64,000 nucleotides of DNA from Ectothiorhodospiraceae bacterium. Lineage in GTDB: Bacteria; Pseudomonadota; Gammaproteobacteria; HK1. The translations under genes and the position numbers were made by a program. Position 1 is the stretch's first letter. Each line of letters opens with the position of its first letter. The notes under the pieces are model-generated. The model was not told the DNA's origin and did no database searches. It saw nothing but the letters and a program-made list of their open reading frames with translations. Positions 34,453-43,687 of this stretch are shown here, piece after piece. The stretch lies in contig JACKNM010000011.1 of NCBI GenBank assembly GCA_024234875.1, forward strand, positions 1 through 64,000. Reading direction: 5' to 3'.

Positions 34453-35616
34453 GTGAGCTCGACCCGGTCCGCGCGTCCCGCCCCGTCGGCGGTGGACATC
34501 GGCGATCCGACCGACTTCCCCGGCGCGGCGCGGCTGCTCGGGGCGCGGCTCGGCTTGCGTGAGCTGGCCGACGGCTTCGCGCTCGCCTATCCGCGCGGCG
34601 AGGCCTGGCGGCAGCGTCTCGACGTCTTCACCGCGCGCTGGGAGCGCCTCGTTCCCGGCTTCGACTTCCGGGTCGTGGACAACCCGGCGGAGGAGACGTT
34701 GTCGTTGCGGATCTCGGGCTCGCCCGCGCACCGCGACCGGTTGGGTGATCTCCTGTCTCGTCCGAGCGCAACGGCCCTTCGAGGGGCGCTGTGGAAGTGG
34801 CGGGCGCACATCGCGTCGCGGGTCGCGACTTGTCTCGCCCGGGTCCTCCCCGACTTCCTGATCATCGGTGCGCCGAAGTGCGGGACCGACGCGCTCTTCT
34901 CCTACCTCGGGCTTCATCCCGCAGTACGCCCCGGGCTGTGGAAGGAGATGCACTTCTTCACCGAGACCTTCGAGCGCGGCGTCTGGGCCTATCGCGCCAA
35001 GTTCCCGACCATGGCCGAGCGGCGCGCGGTGCGGGCACGCCACGGGGGATTCGCCACCGGCGAGGCGACCCCGATCTACCTCGTCGACCCGCGCGTGCCG
35101 ATGCGCGTGGCGGCGACGCTACCGCACGCCCGCTTCGTGGCCATCCTGCGCAATCCGGTCGACCGGACGTACTCGCAGTACCAGGCCGACCGCCGCGCCG
35201 GGCGCGTGACCGACAGCTTCGAGGCGGTGCTCGACGAGGAGATGCGTCGCATCGACACCTGGCGCGCCGACTATCGCAGCGCGCCCGACGGCACCGGGTT
35301 CCTCCGTCGTGGCTCTTGGGCGGTCGCGGGCAGTCTCTACGCCGACCAGCTCGAGGACTGGTACCGGCACGTGCCGGCGGAGCGCATCCACGTCGTGCTC
35401 GGCGAGGATTTGCGTGCCGACCACGCTCGGGTGTACCGCGAGGTCGAGTCCTTTCTCGGCCTGCCGGCGGCACCGGTGCCCGTGCCGGGCTCGTTCAACC
35501 AGTACCCCTACGCGCCGATGGTGTCGGCGACCCGCGAGCGGCTGCTCGAGTTCTTCCGCCTGCCCAACGAGCGCCTGGCGGCGCTGCTCGGACGGTCCTT
35601 GCCGTGGACCCGCTAG
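34453..35616 (+). CDS. PAPS-dependent carbohydrate sulfotransferase
   Basis: 387 aa from GTG 34453. After a 130-residue N-terminal extension of unknown fold comes DFLIIGAPKCGTDAL, the 5'-phosphosulfate loop, with HFFTETFE and, about 90 residues on, FVAILRNPVDRTYSQY, the 3'-phosphate site. This is the heparan-sulfate-type sulfotransferase fold. The position inside a polysaccharide operon suggests sulfation of the glycan. A second enzyme of the same layout is encoded at 45105-46352. The end overlaps the next gene's GTG start by 13 nt. Confidence 0.88.
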   Translation: MSSTRSARPAPSAVDIGDPTDFPGAARLLGARLGLRELADGFALAYPRGEAWRQRLDVFTARWERLVPGFDFRVVDNPAEETLSLRISGSPAHRDRLGDLLSRPSATALRGALWKWRAHIASRVATCLARVLPDFLIIGAPKCGTDALFSYLGLHPAVRPGLWKEMHFFTETFERGVWAYRAKFPTMAERRAVRARHGGFATGEATPIYLVDPRVPMRVAATLPHARFVAILRNPVDRTYSQYQADRRAGRVTDSFEAVLDEEMRRIDTWRADYRSAPDGTGFLRRGSWAVAGSLYADQLEDWYRHVPAERIHVVLGEDLRADHARVYREVESFLGLPAAPVPVPGSFNQYPYAPMVSATRERLLEFFRLPNERLAALLGRSLPWTR

Positions 35617-36764
35617 AGCGCGGAGAGGCATCGCCGGCCGCCACCGGCACCCTGGTGGTGATCCACGAGGATCGGCCGTCGGCGCGGGTGGGGGTCGAGC
35701 TTGCGGTGCTGAGCGTGCGGCGCAACAGCCCTGGCGTCGACATCCTGGTGAGCTGGCCCGGTATCGACGCAGGGCTCGCGCACTGGCTGCGCGCTCGTGG
35801 CGTGGCGGTGCTCGACGAGCCCGCCTTCGCCGACCGTGGCTGGAACATCAAGCCGACGTTGCTCGGCGTCGGGCTCGACCGGGGTGCCCGCGAGGTGGTC
35901 TGGCTCGACACCGACATCATCGCCGCCGGTGACATCCGCCCGCTGCTGGCCGGGTGCGGGGCCGACGAGGTGGTGGTCAGCGACGAGCACTACTGGGGTA
36001 TCAGCCACGGCGGCACGGTGCGCACCGAGCTGTGGGGACTCGCGGTCGGACGGACGCTCACCGCCACCGCGAACTCCGGCTTCGTCCGCGTGACCGGCGC
36101 GCATCGCGGGCTGCTCGCGGCATGGCGCGCGCTGCTCGACTGCCCACAGTACGCCGCGGTGCAGCGGCGTGCGTGGGAGACGCGTCCGGTGCACATGGTC
36201 GGCGACCAGGACGTGCTCACCGCGCTGCTCGGCTCGCGCCGCTTCGCCCACCTGCCGGTGCGCTACCTTCGCCGGGGTCGCGACATCGCGCTGAACTTCG
36301 GCCCCGCCGGGTACTCGGTGGCCGAGCGGCTCGGTAACCTCGGCCGCGGTCTGCCGCCGCTGGTCCACTGTAGCGGCCCCAAACCGTGGGAGACGCCGGC
36401 GGTGACCTCGGTCGGTGGGGGATTGCGCGCCTGGTATCGGCGCGCCTTCCTCGAGGTCTGCGAGTACACCGCGGTGGCGCGGGCCTACCGCGACGAGATC
36501 GACGGCTCGGCGCTCGCGCTCGACGTGCGCACCGGACTCGGGCGGCTGTGTCGGGTGCTCGGCGGTGGCCAGCCGAATCTCCAGTCCCTGCCGCTCGCCG
36601 TCTTCCACGGCGCGCTGCGTCGGGTGAAGCGCGCCTTCGTCGGCACCTCGTGGCCGACCGACCCCGCGCGGATCCCCGCCGCCGACCGCCCGGACGGCGA
36701 GGCGATCGTCGCGCGTGCGCTCGCCGCCATCGACGGTCATGCGGCGCGGGAGACCGCTGCATGA
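35604..36764 (+). CDS. Glycosyltransferase-like protein (GT-A fold, DxD)
   Basis: 386 aa from GTG 35604, inside the end of the sulfotransferase gene; the frame is open upstream but codons there belong to that gene. Start LVVIHEDRPS and the metal-binding VVWLDTDII (DxD) after RGWNIKPTLL show a GT8-like nucleotide-sugar transferase core. GDQDVLTALLGS and FGPAGYS follow the usual order of acceptor-loop motifs. Weakly similar to LPS and glycogenin-type enzymes; donor and acceptor unknown. Stop overlaps the next ATG (ATGA). Confidence 0.7.
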   Translation: MDPLERGEASPAATGTLVVIHEDRPSARVGVELAVLSVRRNSPGVDILVSWPGIDAGLAHWLRARGVAVLDEPAFADRGWNIKPTLLGVGLDRGAREVVWLDTDIIAAGDIRPLLAGCGADEVVVSDEHYWGISHGGTVRTELWGLAVGRTLTATANSGFVRVTGAHRGLLAAWRALLDCPQYAAVQRRAWETRPVHMVGDQDVLTALLGSRRFAHLPVRYLRRGRDIALNFGPAGYSVAERLGNLGRGLPPLVHCSGPKPWETPAVTSVGGGLRAWYRRAFLEVCEYTAVARAYRDEIDGSALALDVRTGLGRLCRVLGGGQPNLQSLPLAVFHGALRRVKRAFVGTSWPTDPARIPAADRPDGEAIVARALAAIDGHAARETAA

Positions 36765-37975
36765 CCATGGCGCGCCGACTGGTGAAGGTGGCGCTGACCG
36801 CCGCGGAGTGGCCGCTGCGAGTCGTGCACCCGACCGTGCCGGGGTCCGTGGACGGCGGTGCGTCCGCGCCGCGACGGATCCTGGTCTGGACCATGGACCG
36901 GCTCGGCGACGTGGTGCGCGCGACCGGCGCGTTGGAGGCCCTGCGCGAGCGTCATCCGGAGGCCGAGATCACGGTGGTCGCGGCGGGTCGAGCGGCGCCG
37001 GTGCTGGAGGCGCATCCCGCGGTGGATGCGCTGGAGGTGGTGGCGGACTGCCACCGCCCGCGCGACCATCTGCGGGTGCTGCGCCGCCTGCGCCGGCAAC
37101 GATTCGACCTCGCGGTGTTGATGGAGGCCGACCCCGGCTGGACCCGCCTCGGGGCGTGGTGGACGCGAGCGCTCCGCGTCGGGGCCCGCGTGTGCTTCGA
37201 CTTCGGTGACGGTGTCCCGGCCGGATTCCGGGGCGTCGTGCTCGGCGGGCACGGTTCCTGGGTCGACGAGTTCGCGGCCCTGGTGGAGGCACCGGCCGCG
37301 GGCGCCGCGCGCCGTCGCACGCGAATCGTGCTGACCGCATCAGAGCGCGCGCGGGCGGAGACGATCCTCGCCGAGCACGGCCTCGGTGGCGGGGCGCGGT
37401 TCGCGGTGGTGCACCCCGGGAGCAACTTCCTCACCGTGGCCCGCCAGTGGCCGGTCGAGCGCTTCGCCGAGCTCGTGCGCTGGCTTACCGATCGGCACCG
37501 CCTTCCGGTGGTGCTCACCGGTGTCAGCGCCGAGCAGGGCATCGTGAACGAGGTCCTCCGCGGCGCCGGCGGCGGCAACGTCCACGATCTCTGCGGTCGG
37601 CTCGGGGTGCGCGAGCTCGCCGCGGTGGCCGAGCGCGCCACGCTCTGTGTCGTGAACGACACCGGCCCGCTGCACGTGTTCCAGGCGCTGGACCGCCCGA
37701 CGGTCGCCATCCTCGGCGCCACCGCACCGGAGGTGGTCGGTATCGCACCGCGCACGGCGGTGGCGCGCAAGGCGTTGCCGTGCAGCCCGTGCGCCTTTCA
37801 CCAGGGCTGGCGGGAATGCAGCAATGCGCGGCGCTGGGAGTGCATGCAGGCGCTCGACGTGGACGCGGTGCGGGCAGTGGTCGAGACGGTCCTCGCCGCG
37901 GCCCCGCCCGCGCCGGGGGACGACGCGCTCGCGCCGGCGTGGCCCGCGCGGCCGGCGGAGGCGCAGTCGCGATGA
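36761..37975 (+). CDS. Glycosyltransferase family 9 (heptosyltransferase-like)
   Basis: 404 aa from ATG 36761 (ATGA overlap). GT9 hallmarks: ILVWTMDRLGDVVRATGAL at the N-terminus, HPGSNFLTVARQWP at the start of the donor domain, and VVNDTGPLHVFQAL near the end. A Cys cluster (CSPC...ECSNARRWECM) near residue 350 is common in the LPS-type subgroup. In outer-membrane pathways such enzymes add heptose; in capsule loci they may use other ADP/GDP sugars. Donor unproven. Confidence 0.87.
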   Translation: MTMARRLVKVALTAAEWPLRVVHPTVPGSVDGGASAPRRILVWTMDRLGDVVRATGALEALRERHPEAEITVVAAGRAAPVLEAHPAVDALEVVADCHRPRDHLRVLRRLRRQRFDLAVLMEADPGWTRLGAWWTRALRVGARVCFDFGDGVPAGFRGVVLGGHGSWVDEFAALVEAPAAGAARRRTRIVLTASERARAETILAEHGLGGGARFAVVHPGSNFLTVARQWPVERFAELVRWLTDRHRLPVVLTGVSAEQGIVNEVLRGAGGGNVHDLCGRLGVRELAAVAERATLCVVNDTGPLHVFQALDRPTVAILGATAPEVVGIAPRTAVARKALPCSPCAFHQGWRECSNARRWECMQALDVDAVRAVVETVLAAAPPAPGDDALAPAWPARPAEAQSR

Positions 37976-39441
37976 GCCCGGTGCCCCGCGAGGTGATGCT
38001 GCCCCGGCGCGGGCCGTGGGGCACCGTCGCCGGCCTCGCCGAGCTCGCGATGGCGGTCGCGCTCGCATTCGGGATCGCCGCCCTCGTGGTGCACGACCGA
38101 ATGCTCGGCCCGAGCCATCCGCTGTGGCAGTCGGCGCGGCGCTTCGAGCTGACTCAGGATCTGCTGTGGACCGGCACCTCGCTGGTCGTGGCGGTGGCGG
38201 TGGTGCTCGCGGTCCGACTGCTACCGTTCGCCTTCGAGCACCGTTTTCGGCTGGCTGCCGTCGCCTTCGCCCTGATCTTGTCGGTCAACGGCATCAATTT
38301 CGGGCGGCTCGACATCTTCGAGCTCACCTTCTTCCCGCTCCTCGCGCTGTGGCTGGCGACCACGCTCGCCGAGGGGCGGCCGGTCCTCACACCCCGCGCG
38401 GTCCTCGCCATGGCGGTGTTGCTGGGGCTGGGGGGAATCGCGTCGGTCATCAGCGGGCGCGCGACCAGCGCGGTCACCCTGCACGTCCTGCTGTCGAAGC
38501 TGGTGCTGATGTTCCTCGTCAGCAACCTGATCAACTCGCGCTCGGTGCTGCACTTCGCCGCCCGCGTCCTCGTCTGGGCCGGCGTGCTCTCGGCGCTGGT
38601 CGCCATCCTGAGTCAGGTGCTCATCTACACCGTCGGCTACGAGCTCAGCTTCGTCGACGCCGCGACCGAGCGCTACAAGCGCACCGCGATCGGTCGCTTC
38701 CTGCGCGCCACCGCCTTCTGCCAGGCCCCGCAGACCCTCGGCCATCTGCTGGTGATCGCCATCGGGATCGCGGCGATCACCATTCGCAGCCTGTGGCGCG
38801 CCGTGCTGGTGGTCGGCGTGATGCTGGTCGGCGTGGTGATGACGTTCAGCATGGGCTCGATCATGTCCGCCGGGGTGGTGCTCGCCATCGCCCCGTTCCT
38901 GCGCTACCCGCGGCTCGGCATCCACTTCGCCACCCTCTACCTGCTGGCCGGGGTGGTGGCGTACATGACCGGTCTGGTGGACCTCGTCTACGAGGAGGTC
39001 ATCCACCCCCTCGGGGCATCGGGGGTCAGCATTCGGCTGGAGATGTTCCGTCGCGCCATCGTCGGCATCGCCGATCACCCCTGGTTCGGCATCGGGCTGA
39101 TGAACCCGTTCCGGGAGCTCGACCTCCCGGTGCACAACGTCTTCCTGCAGGCGGCCCACGAGCTCGGGGTGCCGAGCCTGCTCGTGTTCGTCGCCCTCAA
39201 CGTCTATCTGCTGGTTCGGCTGACCGTGATCGGCAACATGCTCGCCGCGTCACCCGACCGGGCGCTGGTGTGGGGGCTGCTGCTCGCCGCGATCGGGGTG
39301 CTGGTGCACTTCATGTCGATCCCGATCTACCTCCACGTCTCGGTGTGGGTCTTCCTCGGGATGCTGGCGGCAGCGGTGGCGGTGCTCGAGCGTGCGGCCG
39401 AGCTCGGGCGCCGGGTGCGTGCCGACGGGGTGGTGCCTTGA
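37972..39441 (+). CDS. Wzy/O-antigen-ligase-type membrane protein
   Basis: 489 aa from ATG 37972 (ATGA overlap with the GT9 gene). About eleven or twelve hydrophobic helices run through the protein, with one larger periplasmic loop near residues 340-385 containing GASGVSIRLEMFRRAIVGIADHPWFGIGLMN. The segment DHPWFGIGLMNPF...HNVFLQAAHELG is the Wzy_C/WaaL motif region with its conserved His. It should polymerise repeat units or ligate the chain on the periplasmic side. Ligase versus polymerase cannot be told apart from sequence; within this locus polymerase is more likely. Confidence 0.85.
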   Translation: MSPVPREVMLPRRGPWGTVAGLAELAMAVALAFGIAALVVHDRMLGPSHPLWQSARRFELTQDLLWTGTSLVVAVAVVLAVRLLPFAFEHRFRLAAVAFALILSVNGINFGRLDIFELTFFPLLALWLATTLAEGRPVLTPRAVLAMAVLLGLGGIASVISGRATSAVTLHVLLSKLVLMFLVSNLINSRSVLHFAARVLVWAGVLSALVAILSQVLIYTVGYELSFVDAATERYKRTAIGRFLRATAFCQAPQTLGHLLVIAIGIAAITIRSLWRAVLVVGVMLVGVVMTFSMGSIMSAGVVLAIAPFLRYPRLGIHFATLYLLAGVVAYMTGLVDLVYEEVIHPLGASGVSIRLEMFRRAIVGIADHPWFGIGLMNPFRELDLPVHNVFLQAAHELGVPSLLVFVALNVYLLVRLTVIGNMLAASPDRALVWGLLLAAIGVLVHFMSIPIYLHVSVWVFLGMLAAAVAVLERAAELGRRVRADGVVP

Positions 39442-39757
39442 GGTCACCTGCGGCCACCGTGGCCCGCGCACCAGGCATCCGCTTCCTCGACTCGTGTCGG
39501 GGGATCGCCGATGATGCGCGACTTGTGACGACGCGCCGCGCACGGGCACGCGACTCGGTGATATCAAGTCGCCTTCCTCGGAGCGACGGCCGGGCCGTTC
39601 GACAGTTTCCTGACCGCGAAGTGATAGCTGGTGTGCACGACGATCTGGACGACGCTGTGATGGACGCGACCGTGGCGCGACGCGCTGCCCGATCGGGGCG
39701 GTCGCGGGGAACCGTACCGACGGCGGCGTTCGACCACCATCGGGAGGCGCGCGGCTG
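39442..39757. other. 316-bp non-coding gap inside the polysaccharide locus
   Basis: No supported gene. One + strand frame stays open through the gap, but its third codon positions (ATA, TCA, AGT, CTT) are unlike the GC-ending codons of every neighbour. The middle (about 39555-39630) is visibly less GC-rich, so a promoter for the downstream export genes is likely here. I see no convincing -35/-10 pair, and no JUMPstart/ops element. GGGAGG at 39741-39746 serves the next GTG. Confidence 0.45.
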
Positions 39758-41077
39758 GTGAGCACGCACGGAGACGATCGGCGCGCCGGCGGTGACCGCC
39801 GCGCCGGAGATTGGGTGGCCGACCGGCGCGGGATGCTGCAGCGGATGGAGGCCGTCTACCTCGAGGCGGACGCCATCAGCCTCGCCGACTACTGGCGCAT
39901 GCTGTACACCCGCCGGTGGCTGATCCTGTTCCTGGCAGTCTGCTCGGGCGCGGCGGCGAGCTGGTTCAGCGACCGCATCACCCCCCGTTACGAGACCAGC
40001 GGTGAGTTCTACATCCCGACCGACGTCGCGACGCCGATCCCGGGACCGGAGGGTGGACGACTGCGCCTTCCCGGGCCACCGGATCTGGCGCAGCTCTACT
40101 CGGGGCTGTTGCAGAGCGGGGCGACGCTGCAGGCGGTCGCCGCCAAGGTCGCCGGCCGCAGCCCGGCCGAGATCGGGAACAACATCGACGTCGCGGTGTC
40201 CTCGTCGGCCGCGATTCGGGTGTACGCGCGCGACCACGACCCGGCGATGGCGCTGCGCATCGTGCAGGAGCTCATCCAGGCCTTCCAGGCATTCCATCGC
40301 GATGCCGCGACGCGCGACCTCGACGCCACCCTCGCCGCGGTCGGCGAGCAACTCGGCCAGCTCGAGCGCGACCGTGAGGCGCTGCGCGCGGAGCGGCTGG
40401 CCTTCGCGGCCGAGAACGACATCGGGTCGCTCAACATCGCGCTGCAGGAGATCGAGGCCCGGCGCGCCCAGCACGAGGCCGCCCTGCGCGCGGCCGAGCT
40501 CGACCTCGCGGTGGCTCGGGAGCGGGTGGCGGCGACGCGTGATCAGCTCGATCAGATCGATACCGGAGTGAGACGAGGGCAGGTCTCCTCGGCGCTCGCC
40601 GACTCGTTGTACCGCGAGCTGCGCGGCGAGCTCGCCCGGGCCGAGGTGGCGCAACGCATCGCCTCGACGCAGCTGGAGACCGTGCGTGGGGCGGGCGGCG
40701 GCCTGTCCGACGAGGTGCAGGCGCTGCAGCGCCAGCGCGCGCACATCGAGGACCTCGACGAGCGGATCGCGCTGCTGACGCGCTCGATCACCGCCGCCAA
40801 CGACCGTCTGACCGGGCTGCGGGCAGCGCGCCGGCAGCTCCCCGAGGCGGTGCTGGTGACCAGTGAGCCCGCGTTGCCCACGGCTCCGATCTATCCGCTG
40901 AAGCTGCTGAACGTGGCGGTCGCGGTGGTCGGTGGCCTGGTGGTCGGAATCCTCTACGCGCTGTTGCTCGACTACATCGCGCGGCGCCAGCGGATCGGTC
41001 GGGTGGAGCGCTTGCGACGCGAGGAGTGGGCGCGTCACCTCATGCGCGACCTGGCCGACGGCGGGCTGCTGCGATGA
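39758..41077 (+). CDS. Wzz/GumC-like chain-length protein without kinase domain
   Basis: 439 aa from GTG 39758, 11 nt after GGGAGG. Polysaccharide co-polymerase layout: a cytoplasmic start (SLADYWRMLYTRRW), first membrane helix (LILFLAVCSGAAASWF), a periplasmic part with a long coiled coil (about 180-350, Ala/Glu/Arg heptads), and a second helix (LLNVAVAVVGGLVVGILYALLLDYIA). A short basic tail follows, with no BY-kinase domain. It should set chain length and link the polymerase to the outer-membrane exporter encoded at 43684. An ATGA overlap joins it to a tiny membrane protein. Confidence 0.85.
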   Translation: MSTHGDDRRAGGDRRAGDWVADRRGMLQRMEAVYLEADAISLADYWRMLYTRRWLILFLAVCSGAAASWFSDRITPRYETSGEFYIPTDVATPIPGPEGGRLRLPGPPDLAQLYSGLLQSGATLQAVAAKVAGRSPAEIGNNIDVAVSSSAAIRVYARDHDPAMALRIVQELIQAFQAFHRDAATRDLDATLAAVGEQLGQLERDREALRAERLAFAAENDIGSLNIALQEIEARRAQHEAALRAAELDLAVARERVAATRDQLDQIDTGVRRGQVSSALADSLYRELRGELARAEVAQRIASTQLETVRGAGGGLSDEVQALQRQRAHIEDLDERIALLTRSITAANDRLTGLRAARRQLPEAVLVTSEPALPTAPIYPLKLLNVAVAVVGGLVVGILYALLLDYIARRQRIGRVERLRREEWARHLMRDLADGGLLR

Positions 41078-41340
41078 GTGCGCCCGGTCCAGGTGCACCG
41101 GGCGAGCGCCGAGGCGCACGCGAGCGGGTGCTGTGGTGGTTGCTCGAGCGCGCGGTCGACGACGTCGAGCGCGAGCATGCGGCCGAGTTCGGGCAGGAGC
41201 GGCGGCTGCGCACCGCGCCACAACGACTTCGCCCGCTGCTCGAGGTGCTCGGCGCGCTGATTCTCGCCGCCAACGTGGCGACCGTCGCGCTGGTGCTCAA
41301 CTTCTTCGTGTTCGCGAAGGTCCTGCACTTCGCGTTTTGA
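41074..41340 (+). CDS. Small single-pass membrane protein, unknown
   Basis: 88 aa from ATG 41074 (ATGA overlap with the chain-length gene). The first 50 residues are charged and helical (ERVLWWLLERAVDDVEREHAAEF); one membrane helix lies near the end (LEVLGALILAANVATVALVLNFFVFA). No family recognised. Tight coupling to the chain-length gene and third-position GC bias support that it is real. Possibly a small partner of the export complex (inference). Confidence 0.6.
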   Translation: MSAPGPGAPGERRGARERVLWWLLERAVDDVEREHAAEFGQERRLRTAPQRLRPLLEVLGALILAANVATVALVLNFFVFAKVLHFAF

Positions 41341-41360
41341 TCCGGGCCCGAGAGATTTTC

Positions 41361-41678
41361 GTGGACGACTCCGACTCCAGACATCCCGACGCCCCGGCCG
41401 CCGTCGACCGCTCGATGGGTGAGCGCCTGGACGCGCTCGTCGGCGAGGCGTTGGACGAGATCAGCGCGCGACTGCGGGCGATGGGCGAGGACGCCGACGC
41501 GCGCCTGGTGGAGGGGCGCTGGGTGTCGCGCGCGCGCGTGCGCTGGCAGTACCGGCGCCGTCGCTGGACCGGCTGGTTCCAGCTCCTGGAGCTGGCGGTG
41601 CTCGGGCTCATGGGGCTCGCCGGCGTGCAGTTCCTGCTCGGCGTGCTCACGCTGATGATCGGTCCGCTGCAGCGCTGA
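41361..41678 (+). CDS. Small membrane-anchored protein, unknown
   Basis: 105 aa from GTG 41361, with AGAG 7 nt upstream; TTG 41337, overlapping the previous stop as TTGA, would add eight residues. The first 45 residues are acidic and helical (MGERLDALVGEALDEISARLRAMG), then a basic stretch (RARVRWQYRRRRW) and one hydrophobic hairpin-sized segment (LLELAVLGLMGLAGVQFLLGV). Not recognised. It sits in series with the 88-aa gene, and both share the plan of a charged helix plus one membrane segment. Confidence 0.55.
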   Translation: MDDSDSRHPDAPAAVDRSMGERLDALVGEALDEISARLRAMGEDADARLVEGRWVSRARVRWQYRRRRWTGWFQLLELAVLGLMGLAGVQFLLGVLTLMIGPLQR

Positions 41679-41807
41679 CATGAGTGTGGTCGCCAGCAAG
41701 CGCGCGGCGCGTTCGGCGCCGGCAAGTCGCCGCCCGCGAGGCGGCGCGAGAGGCGAATCGGTGTCGACGACGGTCAGGACTCGAGGCCGGCTCGGGAGGA
41801 TGCATCC

Positions 41808-42488
41808 ATGGCTCTGACCGTGCTGCAGTCCTTCGTCGATCCGAACCCCACCGTCTCGCGCATCGTCCGGCGCAGCTTGCCGTTCGCGTGGTATCAGCGC
41901 ATGAAGGCGGCGCGCTGGGAGCGGGGCGGGCGCCCGATACCTCCGCCGAGCGCGGTGAAGAACGCGGCGATACGAGACTACGCGCGCCGTTTCCGGGTCG
42001 ACACGCTGGTCGAGACCGGGACCTTCTACGGCGCGATGATTCTCGAGAACGCCGATCACTTCACCCGCATCTTCACCGTCGAGCTCGACCCGGATCTGCA
42101 CCACCGCGCCTGCACCCTGTTCGCGCCGTTCCCGCACGTCACGCCGTTACAGGGCGACAGCGGCGAGGTGGTCGACGACATCCTCGAGGCGTTGGACGAG
42201 CCGGCATTGTTCTGGCTCGACGCGCATTACTCCGGCCGCGGCACCGCCCACGGCTCGCTCAGCACCCCGATCGAGCGCGAGATCGAGGCCATCCTGCGCC
42301 ATCGCGTCGCCGGGCACGTGATCCTGGTCGACGACGCCCACGACTTCGGTCGCCTGCGCGACTACCCGACGCTGGACGCCCTGCGCGAGCGAGTGCTGTC
42401 GATTCGATCCGACCGTGTGGTCACCGTCGACGCCGACATCGTGCGCATCCACCGCGCCGACGACCCCGCGACCGGAGACCAGGCGTGA
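41808..42488 (+). CDS. Rossmann-fold methyltransferase-like protein
   Basis: 226 aa from ATG 41808, preceded by GGGAGGATGCATCC as ribosome site. Cofactor loop TLVETGTFYGAMILEN and the acidic strand FTVELDPDL are followed by PALFWLDAHYSG and GHVILVDDAHDFG, a layout common to small class I methyltransferases near sugar loci. The acceptor is unknown. GTGA overlap with the next glycosyltransferase gene. Confidence 0.65.
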   Translation: MALTVLQSFVDPNPTVSRIVRRSLPFAWYQRMKAARWERGGRPIPPPSAVKNAAIRDYARRFRVDTLVETGTFYGAMILENADHFTRIFTVELDPDLHHRACTLFAPFPHVTPLQGDSGEVVDDILEALDEPALFWLDAHYSGRGTAHGSLSTPIEREIEAILRHRVAGHVILVDDAHDFGRLRDYPTLDALRERVLSIRSDRVVTVDADIVRIHRADDPATGDQA

Positions 42489-43687
42489 GCGCACCCACGA
42501 GGCGCTGGCGCATCCTGGTGCTGATCACCAGCACCGCCGGCGGTGCCGGGCTGCACGCCTACTACGTCGCGCGCGACCTGCCGCGGGACCGTTACGACGT
42601 GACCGTCGCCTACGGGCCGGGATACCCGCTCGACCGCCGTTTTGCCGAGCTCGACGTGCCGGTGGTCGAGCTCAGCCTGTCGCGCCAGCTCAGCCCGTGG
42701 CGAAATCTGCGCGGTCTGGTCGAGGTGTGGCGACTGATGCGCGAGCGACGCTTCGACATCGTGCTCATGGAGACCTCGATGGCGGGCTTCGTGGGCCGCG
42801 TCGCGGGCGCGTTGACCGGCGTCGCGGTGCGCGTCCTGGTGGTCCAGGTCTACGCGTCCCGCCCGTTCCAGAACCCCGTCAAGCGCGCCCTGTACCGCCT
42901 GGTCGAGCGGGCGGTGGACCCGCTGACCACGCGCTACATCGCGGTCTCCGAGGCGACGCGCCGCTACGGCGTCGACACCGGCATCTTCGCCGGCGACCGC
43001 GCCGACGTGGTCTACAACGCGGTGACCCTGGAGGACAAGGTTCCGGGCGACGTGGCGGCGGCGCGGGCGTGGCTCGGCGCGCGACCCGATGCGCATCTCA
43101 TCGGAACGCTGAGCCGTTGCGAGGCACAGAAAGGCCTCGACCACATGTTGCGTGCCGCGGCCATCGTCTGCCGTCAGCGTCCCGAGGTGCAGTTCGTGAT
43201 CGTCGGCGACGGCCCGTTGCGCGCCGAGCTCGAGGCGTTGCGCGCGAGTCTCGGTCTGGACGAGAGCGCGGTGTTGTTCGCGGGCTGGCGCGACGACATC
43301 GTTCGCGCGCTGTCGGCGATGGACGTGTTCGCACTGTCCTCGCTGTGGGAGCAGGCACCGCTCGCGGTGGTCGAGGCGATGGCGATGCGCTTGCCGGTGG
43401 TCGCCACCGCGGTCGACGGCACACCGGAGCTGGTGGCCGACGGCGAGACCGGCCTGCTCGTCCCTCCCGCCGATCACGACGAGCTCGCCCGCGCCTTGCT
43501 GGCCCTGGTCGACGATCGAGAGCGGGCGCGACGGATGGGGGCGGCGGGGCGACTGCGGGCGGAGGCGAGCTTCGGCCTGCGGCACATGGTGGAACGAATC
43601 GACCAGATCCTCGATGCGCTGGCCAGGGAGCACACCGGCGCGGGTGGTGACGGGGCGGCGTTGGCGCCGCGAGGAGCGCGACCTTGA
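42485..43687 (+). CDS. Glycosyltransferase, GT4 family
   Basis: 400 aa from GTG 42485 (GTGA overlap). N-terminal LVLITSTAGGAGLHAYYVARDL acceptor loop, SEATRRYG, YNAVTL, then the donor domain LIGTLSRCEAQKGLDHMLRAA, IVGDGPLR, FAGWRDD and SSLWEQAPLAVVEAMAMRLPVVA with the E-x7-E pair. A retaining enzyme of polysaccharide assembly; sugar unknown. Its end overlaps the exporter's TTG start. Confidence 0.9.
   Translation: MSAPTRRWRILVLITSTAGGAGLHAYYVARDLPRDRYDVTVAYGPGYPLDRRFAELDVPVVELSLSRQLSPWRNLRGLVEVWRLMRERRFDIVLMETSMAGFVGRVAGALTGVAVRVLVVQVYASRPFQNPVKRALYRLVERAVDPLTTRYIAVSEATRRYGVDTGIFAGDRADVVYNAVTLEDKVPGDVAAARAWLGARPDAHLIGTLSRCEAQKGLDHMLRAAAIVCRQRPEVQFVIVGDGPLRAELEALRASLGLDESAVLFAGWRDDIVRALSAMDVFALSSLWEQAPLAVVEAMAMRLPVVATAVDGTPELVADGETGLLVPPADHDELARALLALVDDRERARRMGAAGRLRAEASFGLRHMVERIDQILDALAREHTGAGGDGAALAPRGARP

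Noticed and set aside
39533..39564. TTGTGA ... TGATAT as promoter of the export genes
   Set aside because: Spacing is 20 nt, outside the normal 16-18, and the -10 match is poor.
39442..39761. Possible 78-aa gene in the 316-bp gap
   Set aside because: Start uncertain, third codon positions not GC-biased, no recognisable motif, and it would overlap the next start.
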